From positions 1-64,000 of the forward strand of contig JAUCBJ010002964.1 of the NCBI GenBank assembly GCA_032718475.1: DNA of 64,000 nt. The letters are read 5' to 3'. Positions within the stretch are counted from its first letter, which is position 1. Each line of letters starts with the position of its first letter. A model generated the notes under the pieces. That model ran no database searches, was not told where the DNA came from, and saw only the letters and a list, made by a program, of their open reading frames with translations. Made by a program: the position numbers and the translations under genes. Below, piece after piece: positions 31,417 through 43,300 of this stretch. The stretch comes from Nemertoderma westbladi (Eukaryota; Xenacoelomorpha; Nemertodermatida; Nemertodermatidae).

Positions 31417-33280
31417 GTTCTAGAACAATAGAAAAGTATTATATACTATTCTAGAACATAAATAAAAAAAATATATAATGTTCTATAACATATAGTTATT
31501 TTTTTTTAATTTTAAATTAGCTAGTAAATTAAAAAAAATATCAAATTTGGTAGATAAATTTTCTAATTAATAAATACCGGTAATATAAATAAAGAAATTT
31601 TTTTGTATTACTAGCTATTTTAAATTTGAAAAATAACTAGATGTTCTAGAACATTTATATTATCTGTATTATTTAAGCTCTAGAATATTGTTATATATAT
31701 ATACATATGCTAAATAATATACATATACTATTACATAAATAAAAAAAAAAATAATGTTCTAAAGCATATAGCTAGTTTTTTTTTAATTTTAAAATAGCTA
31801 GTAAATTTAACAAATAATACAATTTGGTACCGGTAGATAAATTAAGGCTATGTAATGCCTATGTTGTAAATGCCTATTCCTATTCCTATGCAATGTAATG
31901 TGTTATTACTATTTATTAGGCATTACTATGTTATGGGTACCGGTACCAATTTTTTGACCAATTTTTATTATATGAATATGGCTTTTATCATGAGGTTTTT
32001 TTGTTCTAGAACAAATATTTAACCTTCTTCCAGTAAGATGGTAGCTAGTAATTTTGATTTTGTGTTAGCTAGTACTTTTTATTAGCTAGTGAAAAAAAAT
32101 TATAATTGAAAAATTGAAAAAAAAATTTAACCAACTTTTTTCCTGTTAAAATAGCCTGTTAAATTTAATATGATGTTTTTTGTTCTAGAACAAATATTTG
32201 ACCTTCTGACAGTAAGATGGTAGCTAGTACTTTTGATTTTTTGTTAGCTAGAACTACTGTATTTATTAGCTAGTAAAAAAATTTAAGATATAATTTAATT
32301 CACAATTATATTACAGGTATATATTTATGCCTGGAATAATCTTGAGCTACATAGTAACATTTATCTCATAGTCAAAGTAGCTTGTAATTATTCACTAGCT
32401 AGTTTTTTTTATACAAGATATAGGCAGATGCAACAGTTTTTACTATTCAGAAATCTAAATTATATACATTTTTATTATACGCAGTCAGAACATTCATCGT
32501 GTTTAATACTATTATTTTCTTGATCTTTTCCAGAGCATCCAAAAAAAATTTCTTGATTTATTTATCGTTTTATTAGTCATTTCGAGAATATATTGATGAT
32601 ATGGAAATTGTCTAAATAAAAGGGGCACTACAAATTATCTTTTGTAATTTTATGATCACTAGCTATCTTTAAAAACACTAGCTATCATAATAAAAAATAA
32701 AAGGTAACCTCTCTCAGAAGGTGAAATTTACGTTCTAGAATACAAAACATCGTTCCGATAGATAATTAATATCCATTAACATTGTCAAAAATTTATCAAA
32801 AATTAGGTACCAAAAATTTGGTTTTGTATTTTTAAAAACAGTAGTTACTTAAAAAAAAACACGGGAACAGTTCCGTATGTGCCAACATTTTCGTTGTTTT
32901 TTTCAACAAATTGTCATGCTCTTTTGTCAGGTTTTTCTCTTGATAAATGTTCTAGAACGTATATTGAGTGTTCTAGAACTTTAAAAAAATATTCTAGAAC
33001 ATTTTAATTATGAATCTTCGAGAAAATAAATTACTTACTCTTAAAAAGAAAATTATTAAAAAAATTATTCAATTTTAAAATTGTTTTTATAATATTTATT
33101 ATTATTTGAAAAGATGATAGAAAAAATAAAGTATTGAGGGTCTTTAGCTGGTTATATTATATTAAATAAAGATACAATAGTAAACGTTTTCGACCTACCG
33201 GTCTGCATCAGACTATGTACTGGCAACTAACAGGAAAAGGTGGGGGTCTATATATATATTTTTAAAGGGGAATAATAGTT
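31417..33280. repeat. AT-rich repeat region with TTCTAGAAC and TAGCTAGTA motifs
   Basis: No gene. A unit containing TTTTGTTCTAGAACAAATAT, AGTAAGATGGTAGCTAGTA and TTATTAGCTAGT appears at 31985-32100 and again at 32168-32285, a tandem duplication with period near 180 bp. At least nine TTCTAGAAC sites lie between 31416 and 33002. Confidence 0.6.
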
Positions 33281-33538
33281 TTAAAGGGGAATACCTGATA
33301 GGTGAATCCCAGAAAGGTTAACGTCTATGTATGTACTGTATAACGTAAGGTAATTGTGATAGGGAAAATACACCGAGTAAGTTGAAAGCTGTCAATCTAA
33401 AGTACAAATATTTGTACTTTAGATTGACAGCTTTCAACTTACTCGGTGTATTTTCCCTATCACAATTACCTTACGTTATACAGTACATACATAGACGTTA
33501 ACCTTTCTGGGATTCACCTATCAGGTATTCCCCTTTAA
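33281..33538. repeat. Near-perfect palindrome, ~128-bp arms
   Basis: The left arm reads into AAAGTACAAATA and the right arm leaves as TATTTGTACTTT, with essentially no loop (centre at 33410/33411). The arms match almost base for base out to TTAAAGGGGAATACC and its complement, apart from a 2-base offset. It could be a foldback transposon. An assembly artefact from a hairpin read is the alternative. Confidence 0.85.
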
Positions 33539-33539
33539 C

Positions 33540-34860
33540 CTTTTAGCTGCCAAGTTCCCATTTTGTTCCCTCAAATTTAGATGTAAGCCAGAGCTACAAA
33601 TAAGACAATTCGGTATGTTCAATATACAACCCACAACAATCAAATGCTTTCAACAGTAATGTATCCTATACCTGTATACTATATGTAGTGGCATACGTTA
33701 AGAATACATTTTCTTCACTTCATGCGTTGCTGCGCGCGCTAAAATGTGTTAAAATGTTTAGAGTTCAAAAATAGTTTACAAAGGAAATAGGCCGATGGTT
33801 CTTATCGATTCTCCATTGCTTTTTATTGCCTTTGTTCACGAGAGGGCAAGGATAGGCCTATATTTAATATGTTAACCCCTTGACTAGGGAAGGGGGAGAC
33901 TAAATTGTCTACCATGATTGGTTGCATTTGTTATCGCTATGGCATCACTATAGTTTGGTATAGGACGGTTTTAGCTCGGTATAGCTCTGCATTGGATTGA
34001 ATTGAACTCTCTTTTTATTAAAATTATAAAATAAAACAAATAAGTAACGAAATCAACAATTTACATTTAAATACACTGAATTAGAAACGGCAATAATTAC
34101 AAATAACCACGCCATCAATAACTGTTCACTCTTCTATAAAAACATTTTATGTTTTATAAGGACAAACGTTTATGCATACTGAGTAGAAACTAAAAACAAA
34201 TGAATGATCACGCGTCCTAATTAATCGAATCTATTGAAATGGCAATGTACTAATAAATTACAAGTTTTAAGTTTGTCACAAAAGGACTTAACACTTACTG
34301 ATTCGATAACGTCACTGGGAAGTGAGTTCACATTGGTACTAGGATTGTTATAGGTCGCATCCCTTTTAGAACGTACAGTACCTTGCTTTATTTATTACTC
34401 TGTTGCGCCATCGGCGCTACAGAAATGGAATGTCATAGAACGCAACAGAATGTACAAGCCAATGGAATTAGAGTGGAATGTATAAACCAATCTTAGGTTG
34501 TTGCGCTGTTGCGCCAATGCTGCCATTGGTTATAGAGCTGTTGCGCTGTTCGCCATTGCGCTGTTGGGTGTTTTCCAGGAAGCCTGCTATATTACCAGTA
34601 TTGGAAATTCCGTAATGCAATTTTGGCTAATTTTTCGACCCCCTCCCAACTTAGTAACGATCCACCTGTACGACCCCCCCCCCCCCCCCCCCCCCCCCCT
34701 TCCACGTAAAGCTGGCTCGCTACATATATTAGTGGCCCTTTACCCAAGCGAAAAGATCGGCTATATTCCGCTGGCAAAAAGCCGACCATGTTTTGGGTTA
34801 CTGTCGTAATGCTTTGTTCACTATGTTGTGACCGGTTGACCCCATGGATATGTTAAAGTA
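33540..34860. other. Non-coding interval
   Basis: No convincing gene. It includes repeated GCGCTGTTGCGCCAATGC-like phrases around 34400-34570 and a 26-base C run at 34674-34699. Short frames lack recognisable motifs. Confidence 0.5.
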
Positions 34861-36076
34861 CCTTTGGACACGTTCATAGATTGTGGCCACCCTGGATCTA
34901 GAATATTAGCTGCTGCCTTAATCCCAGGTGGGATTCTGAGTTTTATTAATAGGCAACACAAATAAGTCTTTTAATCTTTTTCTCAACTACTACTACAGTA
35001 GGATCGGCATGCTGCATTGCAGCTGCATTTTTAAGAATGCTGTGCCGGCTTGTCAACAAAATTGCACCGTCACAACTCCCTATCACCCATGACATTTGCT
35101 AGATCATCCGCATCTTTAAGGTCAGTGTCCTTTAAGATGCGTCTCAAGAAAGTCATGGGCTGTCCACCATGCTTATTCACTCCATGAGGCTGCCAAAGTA
35201 CAAGATTATGCACTGGCTGGTCCTCACGGCGAAAGCAATGTCCTGCAAAGCGGAGGCAAATTTGTTCTAGTGTCAAGCTTGGGGGAACCAATGAGACACC
35301 TCCAATGTTATATAGTGTCTGGTTGGAGATGTGTGCATTGTACTTGACACAATGAACCCGGCGTAGCATTCTTGTGAATGTGCCATCCAGAGATTTGGTG
35401 TCCTCAGCAGTTAGAGCCCAGCATGGACTCCCGTAGAGGAGTACTGGAACTACTGCTGCTCTAAATAATCGGACCTTAAGTTTCCGATTAATTCTAGGTG
35501 ACTTCCAAATCCTAGAAAGCCTATTCAAGGCTGCCCATGCCTTTCCCTTACGTATTCGAAGGTCCTCACCTGACTTCCGGATCCATGATCCAAGGTAACA
35601 GAAGTCGTCCACATGCTCAAGCATACCATCCTTTGAGCTTATGCTCATCCGATCAGAGACTTGCTGAGGACTTTCAAAGTTAACTGTCAGAATTTTGGTC
35701 TTTCTGGAGTTAATAAAAAGACCAACACTAGAAGCAGCATGTTCTAATGAGCTGAGGAGCCGTTGGGCTCCCTCTAATGATTCTGAGAGTACTCCTAAGT
35801 CATCAGCAAAGTCTAGATCAGTTAGGTACTTGGCAAGACTTCCTCGACTTCTGGAGCCAGTAGGTGGAGTTATCATCACCCCATCATCATTATGATGATC
35901 TAAGGACATGCGTAGAACATAGTCAACCACAATAATGAACAAGAATGGTGCAAGTGTGTCTCCTTGGAGGACGCCCCATAACACTTCAAATGGTTCTGTG
36001 TCACCGTCAACAGTAGACACAAATGTTGTCGAACCATCGTATACTGATCTGATTGCTGCAATAATTTCATCAGCAG
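34861..36076 (-). mobile_element. LINE copy B, 3' part (same family as 7293-9310)
   Basis: The RT C-terminal half is intact in sequence: QGDTLAPFLFI, LDFADDLGVLSE and LLYGSPCWALT are all present. The 3' UTR (CCTTTGGACACGTTCATAG... to AACTACTACT) is shared with the copy at 47654 but not with the copy at 7293. Relative to copy A, the ORF ends earlier through a Trp-to-UGA change that is also in the 47654 copy. The element stops abruptly at ATTTCATCAG and resumes at 37518. Confidence 0.9.
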
Positions 36077-37517
36077 AGGCGGAAATCCTGGGGGGGAGCA
36101 GGGGAAATTGTCCCCCCCACTTTTTAGAATCCATGATAATGTCCCCTCCACATTTAGGTAGCACATGTTTTTTCATTCAGTCCAGATTCCACCGGCGGTT
36201 GAATTGATCCAATTATCGGTTAAATATCATTATAGCGGTTATTACATGAAACACGGCAACGTTGGTATATTGCCTCTATGTATACTAGCCTCAATGTGAG
36301 CAGGGCCTCATTACCGCCTAGGCTAACAAGGCCATCATGGCGTCGGCCTTGTGGCCGGCCGAATTATAACATGGGGCCTCGAACAATACAAGAGCTATTT
36401 TTATTAATAATGATTTTAAAGACATTCTAACCACATTTAGATAGTTAATTTATTTGGAAAAATCGTAAATATTCATTCCAGAACATATATTTATTTAACA
36501 TGGGGTGAATCAGTCAGCTAGTAGAGGGACAGAAACAAGTAGAAACATTTTAAAGTTGAGAGTTGTTTCTATTGGTTGTCTGGCAACTGACGTAGCCGGC
36601 TGGGGATTTGGGATGCCCCATGAGTGGACAGGGCATCCAACTACTGCTAACATACTGTAACTGTTTCCAGTGAAACAAAATATGAGGGCCCTTAGTAGTC
36701 AATGTGAGAGGCAGCCAAGTTGTAAATATTCATTCCAGAACATGTATTTATTTAACATGGGGTGTATCCATTCAATTCATTAGTAGCGCAGACAAGTAGA
36801 CACTTAGTATATTGAAGGTAAGTTGATTCTATTGGTTGACTGACTAGACCTCTGGTGTATACCATGAGCGCATATATACAATACAATAGGAAGGGATTCC
36901 CTCTAATATTGATAACAAAATGGCACAATGCAATATACTTTATTAGTGTTATTTTTCCGTGGTTTGCGTTATGGGCGAATTACTCAATAGTATAGTTTAG
37001 TATCGTTATTGGCTTTAATGTTGGCTGTAAAACCCTTAACTATAATGGAGCAATTTAATAAGTCGCTGCAGTCCCGCACTATGACTCTTAAAGGTACGAT
37101 GGAGACAGTCCCTCTGATTGTTAACGAACTGCAGAGGTTGAGAACAGCAGAGGCATTCAGCGCGGATTTCACTGAAGCTAGTGCGAAGCTAGAGGAATTG
37201 GGATTAAGTACGCTATCGATTCCAAGAAATAGACGCCCCCCAAGACGTTATACTGGTCCTGCTGAACAATATCACTATAGGGGCTGTTGCGCTGTCAGTC
37301 AGAGAGGTAACAGCCCATGGGGTAAGGATTTACCCATGGGGCACTAACTATCAGACAGTCTGATACCAACTGTCAGACAGTCTTTTTCAACTATCAGATA
37401 GATGATCGCCCAGTTACAAGTTGCCCGATAGTTGTATTTTTTAAACCCCGAGTGTTGTTGACGGAGTCTGTTACTTCCGAAATCGTTAATCGTGGTGCCG
37501 GTGCCGGAATTATGCTG
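36077..37517 (+). mobile_element. hAT-like DNA transposon remnant inserted into LINE copy B
   Basis: The insert separates two LINE pieces that are contiguous in the other copies. Its left end CAGAGGCGGAAATCC, followed by G-rich then CCCCCCCACTTTTT sequence, resembles hAT termini (CAGNGGCGGA...). The right end is less clear. Inside are a transposase fragment (37009-37347) and a roughly 258-bp-period tandem duplication (36470-36590 and 36728-36850, GTAAATATTCATTCCAGAAC). About ten bases of LINE target are missing at the junction, and no clean 8-bp duplication was seen. Confidence 0.55.
37009..37347 (+). pseudogene. hAT-family (ZMYM1-like) transposase fragment
   Basis: The frame reads KPLTIMEQFNKSLQSRTMTL, then METVPLIVNELQRLRTAEAF and IPRNRRPPRRYTGPAE. 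This block (FNKxLQS...ELQxxRxxEAF...PRxRRxPRR) is the middle region of hAT-type transposases related to zinc-finger MYM-type proteins. The N-terminal zinc finger, the DDE residues and the dimerisation domain are all absent, so it is a short relic. Confidence 0.6.
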
Positions 37518-37962
37518 AATGAAAGTATGCTGAACATACGTGACCGAGAGACTGAATCAAAGGCCTTGAAGAAGTCAACAAAGATAACAGCCAGATGCCT
37601 ATCTTTCTTTTTTGATAATTCTTTTTTAATTTAATAATTTTTATCCTTCTAAGTGCCAAAATGGGCTCCATGGTCCCACGACCTTTACGGAACCCATTCC
37701 GATTTCCACGGAGCAGTCTCTCAATGGGATCCCTGTTGCGATTTAATAGAATCCTATTGTATAGCTTTGCAGCAATCGAGATCAATGAGATTCCCCGAAA
37801 AGAACCATACAGTGTTAGGTTGTCCTTCTTGGGAACTGGCACCAACTTATTTGTTTTCATTTCTTGTGGGACTCTTGTTGTTCGGTACATGTCTACTATG
37901 ATGGGATAGATGAGCTTTAAACACTCAGGTATTTTAAAGACCTCAGGGGGAACACCATCTAC
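37518..37962 (-). mobile_element. LINE copy B, 5' part (continuation of 34861-36076)
   Basis: This covers the RT region with SFRGISLISIAAKLYNRILL and RGNRNGFRKGRGT. It shares with the copy at 47654 an AT-rich insertion (TTTTTTAATTTAATAATTTT) absent from copy A, which shifts the frame. It ends at AACACCATCTAC, where the copy is 5' truncated. Confidence 0.88.
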
Positions 37963-38630
37963 ATCTCTATATATCTACATCTTCATCCATATACATCTTT
38001 TCTCAACTAGAACACTACTGATAGGCCTAATCAATTAAGATGCTAATAAATAATGCTCCACAGTCAGACAGTAGTTAATTTCGTATTCTGTATTTTTAAT
38101 GAACAAATAATAATATATACAAAATTTAGCTTACCGGTACACTAAAAGGGGCATTCGCGATTACATCAAATATTAACCGACTCATTTGTTATTAGCATTC
38201 AAACATTTCCAACGACGAAGAAAGACCGTCACTAGTGCAGATATGCTAAAGACTTACCTTACTTAGGCTAGACTTCGTAGCTCGCCCCACGCACACCTTC
38301 ACCTTCCACCTTCACCTTGTCACCTTTCAGTTTTTCTATTCTACTCATCAGCTCATACTGTCATAGGTTATTCGTATCTGTTCTGTTCCCACCCCAAGCT
38401 CCAAGACTGCCAAGCAAGAACAAAGCTCTCTCACAACATATTATATTTAATACCTTGTGACCCAACAGCCCAATGTCTTTCATCGTTGTCACCTTTGTCA
38501 TCCAATGAGAATGAGAATACTGGATTCAAATAATTCTGTAGGGTGGCCTGTTATTGACTGAGTTCTGGAGTTAAGGCTGTAAGCAGGTAAGGAGGCCAAT
38601 TCAGTCTCCTTCACAGGATTTAGTCTCATG
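37963..38630. other. Non-coding interval
   Basis: No gene recognised. Unique-looking AT-rich sequence with CACCTTCACCTTCCACCTTC near 38294-38325, lying between the LINE end and the next foldback transposon. Confidence 0.5.
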
Positions 38631-39335
38631 TATGAAGCGCCGTTTACGCCAAAACTATCTGAATAAATATTATACTCAAGATGTGTCAATAAAAAATATT
38701 ATACTTAAGATGTAACTAAATTCTCGGCCGAGATTCTCGGCCGAGTTTTTCTCGGCCGAGTTTTCTCTGCCGAGTTTTTCTCGGCCGAGTTTTTCTCGGC
38801 CGAGATCTCGACCGAGTTTTCTCTGCCGAGTTTTTCTCGGCCGAGTTTTTCTCGGCCGAGAATTTATAATCTTAAAAGTTGTAACAGCGGGAAATATTGC
38901 TCAATATATGTCGTATAGCTTTATCAAGGTTGACATTATCTATATCAGAGTATTTATTATTATTCAGTCCATATTGTTTACAACGCCTTGAAATAGTTCG
39001 TTCGCTAACATCCAAAATGCGTGCCGTAAATACTGTAATTATTGCAAATACAATGCCATTTTAAATTTCCCGCCGTTTCATATTTTAATACTTTCTCGGC
39101 CGAGAAAAACTCGGCCGAGAAAAACTCGGCCGAGAATCTCGGCCGAGAAAAACTCGGCCGAGATCTCGGCCGAGAAAAACTCGGCAGAGAAAACTCGGCC
39201 GAGATCTCGGCCGAGAAAAACTCGGCCGAGAATCTCGGCCGAGAATTTAGATACATCTTAAGTATAATATTTTTTATTGACACATCTTGAGTATAATATT
39301 TATTCAGATAGTTTTGGCGTAAACGGCGCTTCATA
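38631..39335. mobile_element. Foldback transposon with CTCGGCCGAG arrays (IS3EU-like candidate)
   Basis: The outer inverted repeats are TATGAAGCGCCGTTTACGCC (left) and its complement (right end at 39335), continuing almost perfectly for about 90 bp. Both arms then run into clusters of the palindrome CTCGGCCGAG (38725-38862 and 39093-39245). The flanks share CTCATG directly outside each end (38625-38630 and 39336-39341), a 6-bp target duplication that may extend to 8 with TA. The 230-bp centre encodes a helix-turn-helix remnant on the minus strand. The 6-bp duplication and integrase-type HTH would suit the IS3EU superfamily, but this is inference. Confidence 0.75.
38885..39058 (-). pseudogene. 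Helix-turn-helix fragment of a DDE/integrase-like transposase
   Basis: A frame without stops (about 58 codons) reads ARILDVSERTISRRCKQYGL, then NNNKYSDIDNVNLDKAIRHI. This matches the N-terminal HTH typical of integrase-core transposases and related orphan proteins (xxILxVSxRTIxRRxxxYGL ... YSDIxxxxLDxxIxxI). It lies exactly in the centre between the two arms, so it is a leftover of the autonomous parent. Confidence 0.6.
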
Positions 39336-39341
39336 CTCATG

Positions 39342-39645
39342 TACTGATGTAGACACGGAAAAGAGTACAGCTGTACAGGGGTATCTTTCCGATTGCGCGA
39401 AGGTAAATCATCCTCTAACAACTGGTAGGCCTTGCTGCCTTGGCCTACCGATACTTGGTCGAACGTGTCTGACTCAAACGAAGGAGCCTACCTGCTGGCT
39501 GGCTGGACGGGCGTAGCACATCTCTGCCATCTGCGCAGCCCTTCCACCTTCTAGCACTTTCAGACTTTGCTGCTTTGCCTGCCCTTGCACATTTCTGCGC
39601 CGGCTCCCGCTGTGTGTTGCGCGCGCAGTTGCAAGGTCAATAGTA
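39342..39645. other. Non-coding spacer between two foldback elements
   Basis: About 300 bp without a recognisable gene. It is somewhat GC-richer than its surroundings. Confidence 0.5.
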
Positions 39646-40339
39646 TCTACATCATTGTCCAGAATAGGGTGTTTCCCTTCACTTCTATGGGGCTTTCTAT
39701 TATTCCTACCTGTCCCAAATACGTTGTGTAATGATTTCCAACCTGTCCAATATAGGGGCATCCAATCAAATCATCATATGAGCGAACTCCTCTTCATCGG
39801 ACCAATACCAACATTCCTAAAGTTAGGCATCTCCCTTATTGGCTATATAATGTAAAGGTTAACGGAAAATTCCACTGATATATAATCCAAGTGTCAACTA
39901 CGAATCCAGGGCTCATTATAACAACCTATACTGGACAGAGCAACGTATTTGGGACAAGAGCTGGTTGAGGTATATGTACAGTGGAAATTCCCATTCTAAA
40001 TAAGGGCATTTGGAATGCTTGTTCCCTAGTTATGGTTAAAGATATACTGTGGGTGCCTTGCAAATGGCCTGTACGACTGATGCATTATAGGCTATAGTGT
40101 CATCATAGTCACGTTATTTAATTTCATGTTGTACAATTTATTCATATTGTGCAATTTATTCATGTTGTGCAATTTATTCTTTGTGCAATTTATTCATGTG
40201 GTGCAATTTATTCACTTATAATAAATCTAAATACATTCGTATATTAATAATTAAATGACAATCAAATTAGTGATATCGCAACCTCCTCCCCTGGACACAA
40301 CTTCATCCCAAATAGTCCTTAATAAGTCTTAAATTTGAC

Positions 40340-43300
40340 TCAAATAGGTTGTTAGTGTCCCATATAGGGTGTTTGTGTCCCATATAGGTTGATTTTGTCC
40401 AAAATAGCCTGTAGCTTTATCAAAATTATTTCAAATAGTTTGTAAATGTAAAGGAATACTGAAAAGAATATCGACTTCATAATCACAGCTTTAATTCCAA
40501 TTTGTCCCAAATAGGTTGTTTATGTCCCATATAGGGTGTTTGTGTCCCACACAGGGTGTTTTTGTACCAAATAGCATGTAACTTTCTCAAAATGATTTTA
40601 CATAGTTTATAAATATGATGGAAATACTCAAAAGAAAATAGAATCCACTATCATAGCTTTAATTTAAATTTGTCCCAAATAGGTTGTTTGTGTCCCATAT
40701 AGGGTGTTTGTGTCCAGTATATGGTGTGAAGTGCTTATAATGATTTCAAATAGTTTCGAAATGTAATGGAATACTCAAAAGAATATAGCATTCACTATCA
40801 TAGCTTTAATTTAAATTTGTCCCAAATAGGTTGTTTGTGTCCCATATAGGGTGTTTGTGTCCAGTATATGGTGTGAAGTGCTTATAATGATTTCAAATAG
40901 TTTCGAAATGTAATGGAATACTCAAAAGAATATAGCATTCACTATCATAGCTTTAATTTAAATTTGTCCCAAATAGGTTGTTTGTGTCCCAAATAGCGTG
41001 TGACTTTCTCAAAATGATTTTAAATAGTTTCTAAATCTCATGGAATACTCAAAAGAATATAAAATTCACTACTATAGCTTTAATTTCAATTTGTCCCAAA
41101 TAGGTTGTTTTTGACCCATATAGGGTGTTTATGTCCCGTATAGGGTGTGAATTGCTTATAATGATTTCAAATAGTTTCTAAATGTAATGGAATCCTCAAA
41201 AGAATATAGAATCCACTATCATAGCTTTAATTTAAATTTGTCCCAAATAGGTTGTTTATGTCCCATATAGGGTGTTTGTGTCCCATATAGGGTGTTTGTG
41301 TCCCAAATTGCGTGTGACTTTCTCAAAATGATTTTACATAGTTTATAAATATAATGGAATAGTCAAAAGCAAATATAATTCACTATCATAGCTTTAATTC
41401 AAATTTGTCCCAAATAGGTTGTTTTTGTCCCATATAGGGTGTTTGTTTCCCGTATAGGGTGTGAATTGCTTATAATAATTTCAAGTAGTTTCTAAATGTA
41501 ATGGAATCCTCAAAAGAATATATAATTCACTACCATAGCTTTAATTTCAATTTGTCCCAAATAGGTTGTTTTTGTCCCATATAGGGTGTTTGTGTCCCGT
41601 ATAGGGTGTGTATTTCTTATAATGATTTCAAATAGTTTCTAAATGCAGGGGAATACTCAAAAGAATATAGAATTCACTACCATAGCTGTAATTTCAATTT
41701 GTCCCAAATAGGTTTTTTTGGCCCATATAGGGTGTTTATGTCCCGTATACTGTAGGGTGTTTGTATCCCAAATAGCGTGTGACTTTCTCAAAATGATTTT
41801 AAATAGTTTCTAAATCTCATGGAATACTCAAAAGAATATAGAATTCACTACTATAGCTTTAATTTCAATTTGTCCCACATAGGGAGTTTGTGTCCCGTAT
41901 AGGGTGTGAATTGCTTATAATGATTTCAAATATATTTTCTAAATGTAATGGAATATTCAAAAGAATATAGAATCCACTATCATAGCTTTAATTTAAATTT
42001 GTCCCAAATAGGTTGTTTATGTCCCATATAGGGTGTTTGTGTCCCATATAGGGTGTTTGTGTCCCAATTTGCGTGTGACTTTCTCAAAATGATTTTACAT
42101 AGTTTATAAATATAATGGAATAGTCAAAAGCAAATAGAATTCACTATCATAGCTTTAATTTAAATTTGTCCCAAATAGGTTGTTTTTGTCCCATATAGAG
42201 TGCTTGCGTCCCGTATAGGGTGTGAATTGCTTATAATAATTTCAAATAGTTTCTAAATGTAATGGAATAATAAAAATAATATAGAATTCACTATCATAGC
42301 TTTAATTTCAATTTGTCCCCAATAGGTTGTTTTTTGTTGTCCCATATAGGGTGTTTGTGTCCCGTATAGGGTGTGAATTGCTTATAATGATTTCAAATAT
42401 TTTCTAAATGTAATGGAATACTCAAAAGAATATAGAATTCACTATCATAGCTTTAATTTAAATTTGTCCCAAATAGGTTGTTTATGTCCCATATGGGGTG
42501 TTTGTGTCCCATATAGGGTGTTTGTGTCCCAAATTGCGTGTGACTTTCTCAAAATGATTTTACATAGTTTATAAATATAATGGAATACTCAAAATAAAAT
42601 ATAATTCACTATTATAGCTTTAATTTAAATTTGTCCCAAATAGGTTGTTTTTGTCCCATATAGGGTGTTTGTGTGCCAAATAGCGTGTGACTTTCTCAAA
42701 ATGATTTTACATAGTTTCCAAATATAATGGAATACTTAAAAGAAAATATAATTCACTATCATTTTTTCTTTAATTTAAATTTGTCCCAAATAGGTTGTTT
42801 ATGTCCCATATAGGGTGTTTGTGTCCCATATAGGGTGTTTGTGTCCCAATTTGCGTGCGACTTTCTCAAAATGATTTTACATAGTTTATAAATATAATGG
42901 AATAGTCAAAAGCAAATATAATTCACTATCATAGCTTTAATTTAAATTTGTCCCAAATAGGTTGTTTTTGTCCCATATAGGGTGTTTGTGTCCCATATAA
43001 GGGTGTGTATTGCTTATAATGATTTCAAATAGTTTCTAAATGTAGGGGAATACTCAAAAGAATATAGAATTCACTACCATAGCTTTAATTGCAATTTGTC
43101 CCAAATAGGTTGTTTTTGGCCCATATAGGGTGTTTATGTCCCGTATAGGGTGTTTGTGTCCCAAATAGCGTGTAACTTTCTCAAAATGATTTTAAATAGT
43201 TTCATTACATTTCGAAACTATTTGAAATCATTTTAAGCACTTCACACCCTATACGGGACACAAACACCCTATATGGGATACAAACAACCTATTTGGGACA

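Noticed and set aside
37370-37440. Short ACTATCAGACAG repeats as a regulatory array
   Set aside because: Only a few degenerate copies, inside a decayed hAT-like insert; too weak to call.
39005-39421. 138-codon frame with repeated SAEFFSAE peptides
   Set aside because: It translates the CTCGGCCGAG palindrome array and is not a real gene.
40340-43200. CRISPR-like array
   Set aside because: Units are long, variable tandem repeats without distinct spacers and continue in inverted orientation, in a eukaryotic foldback element.
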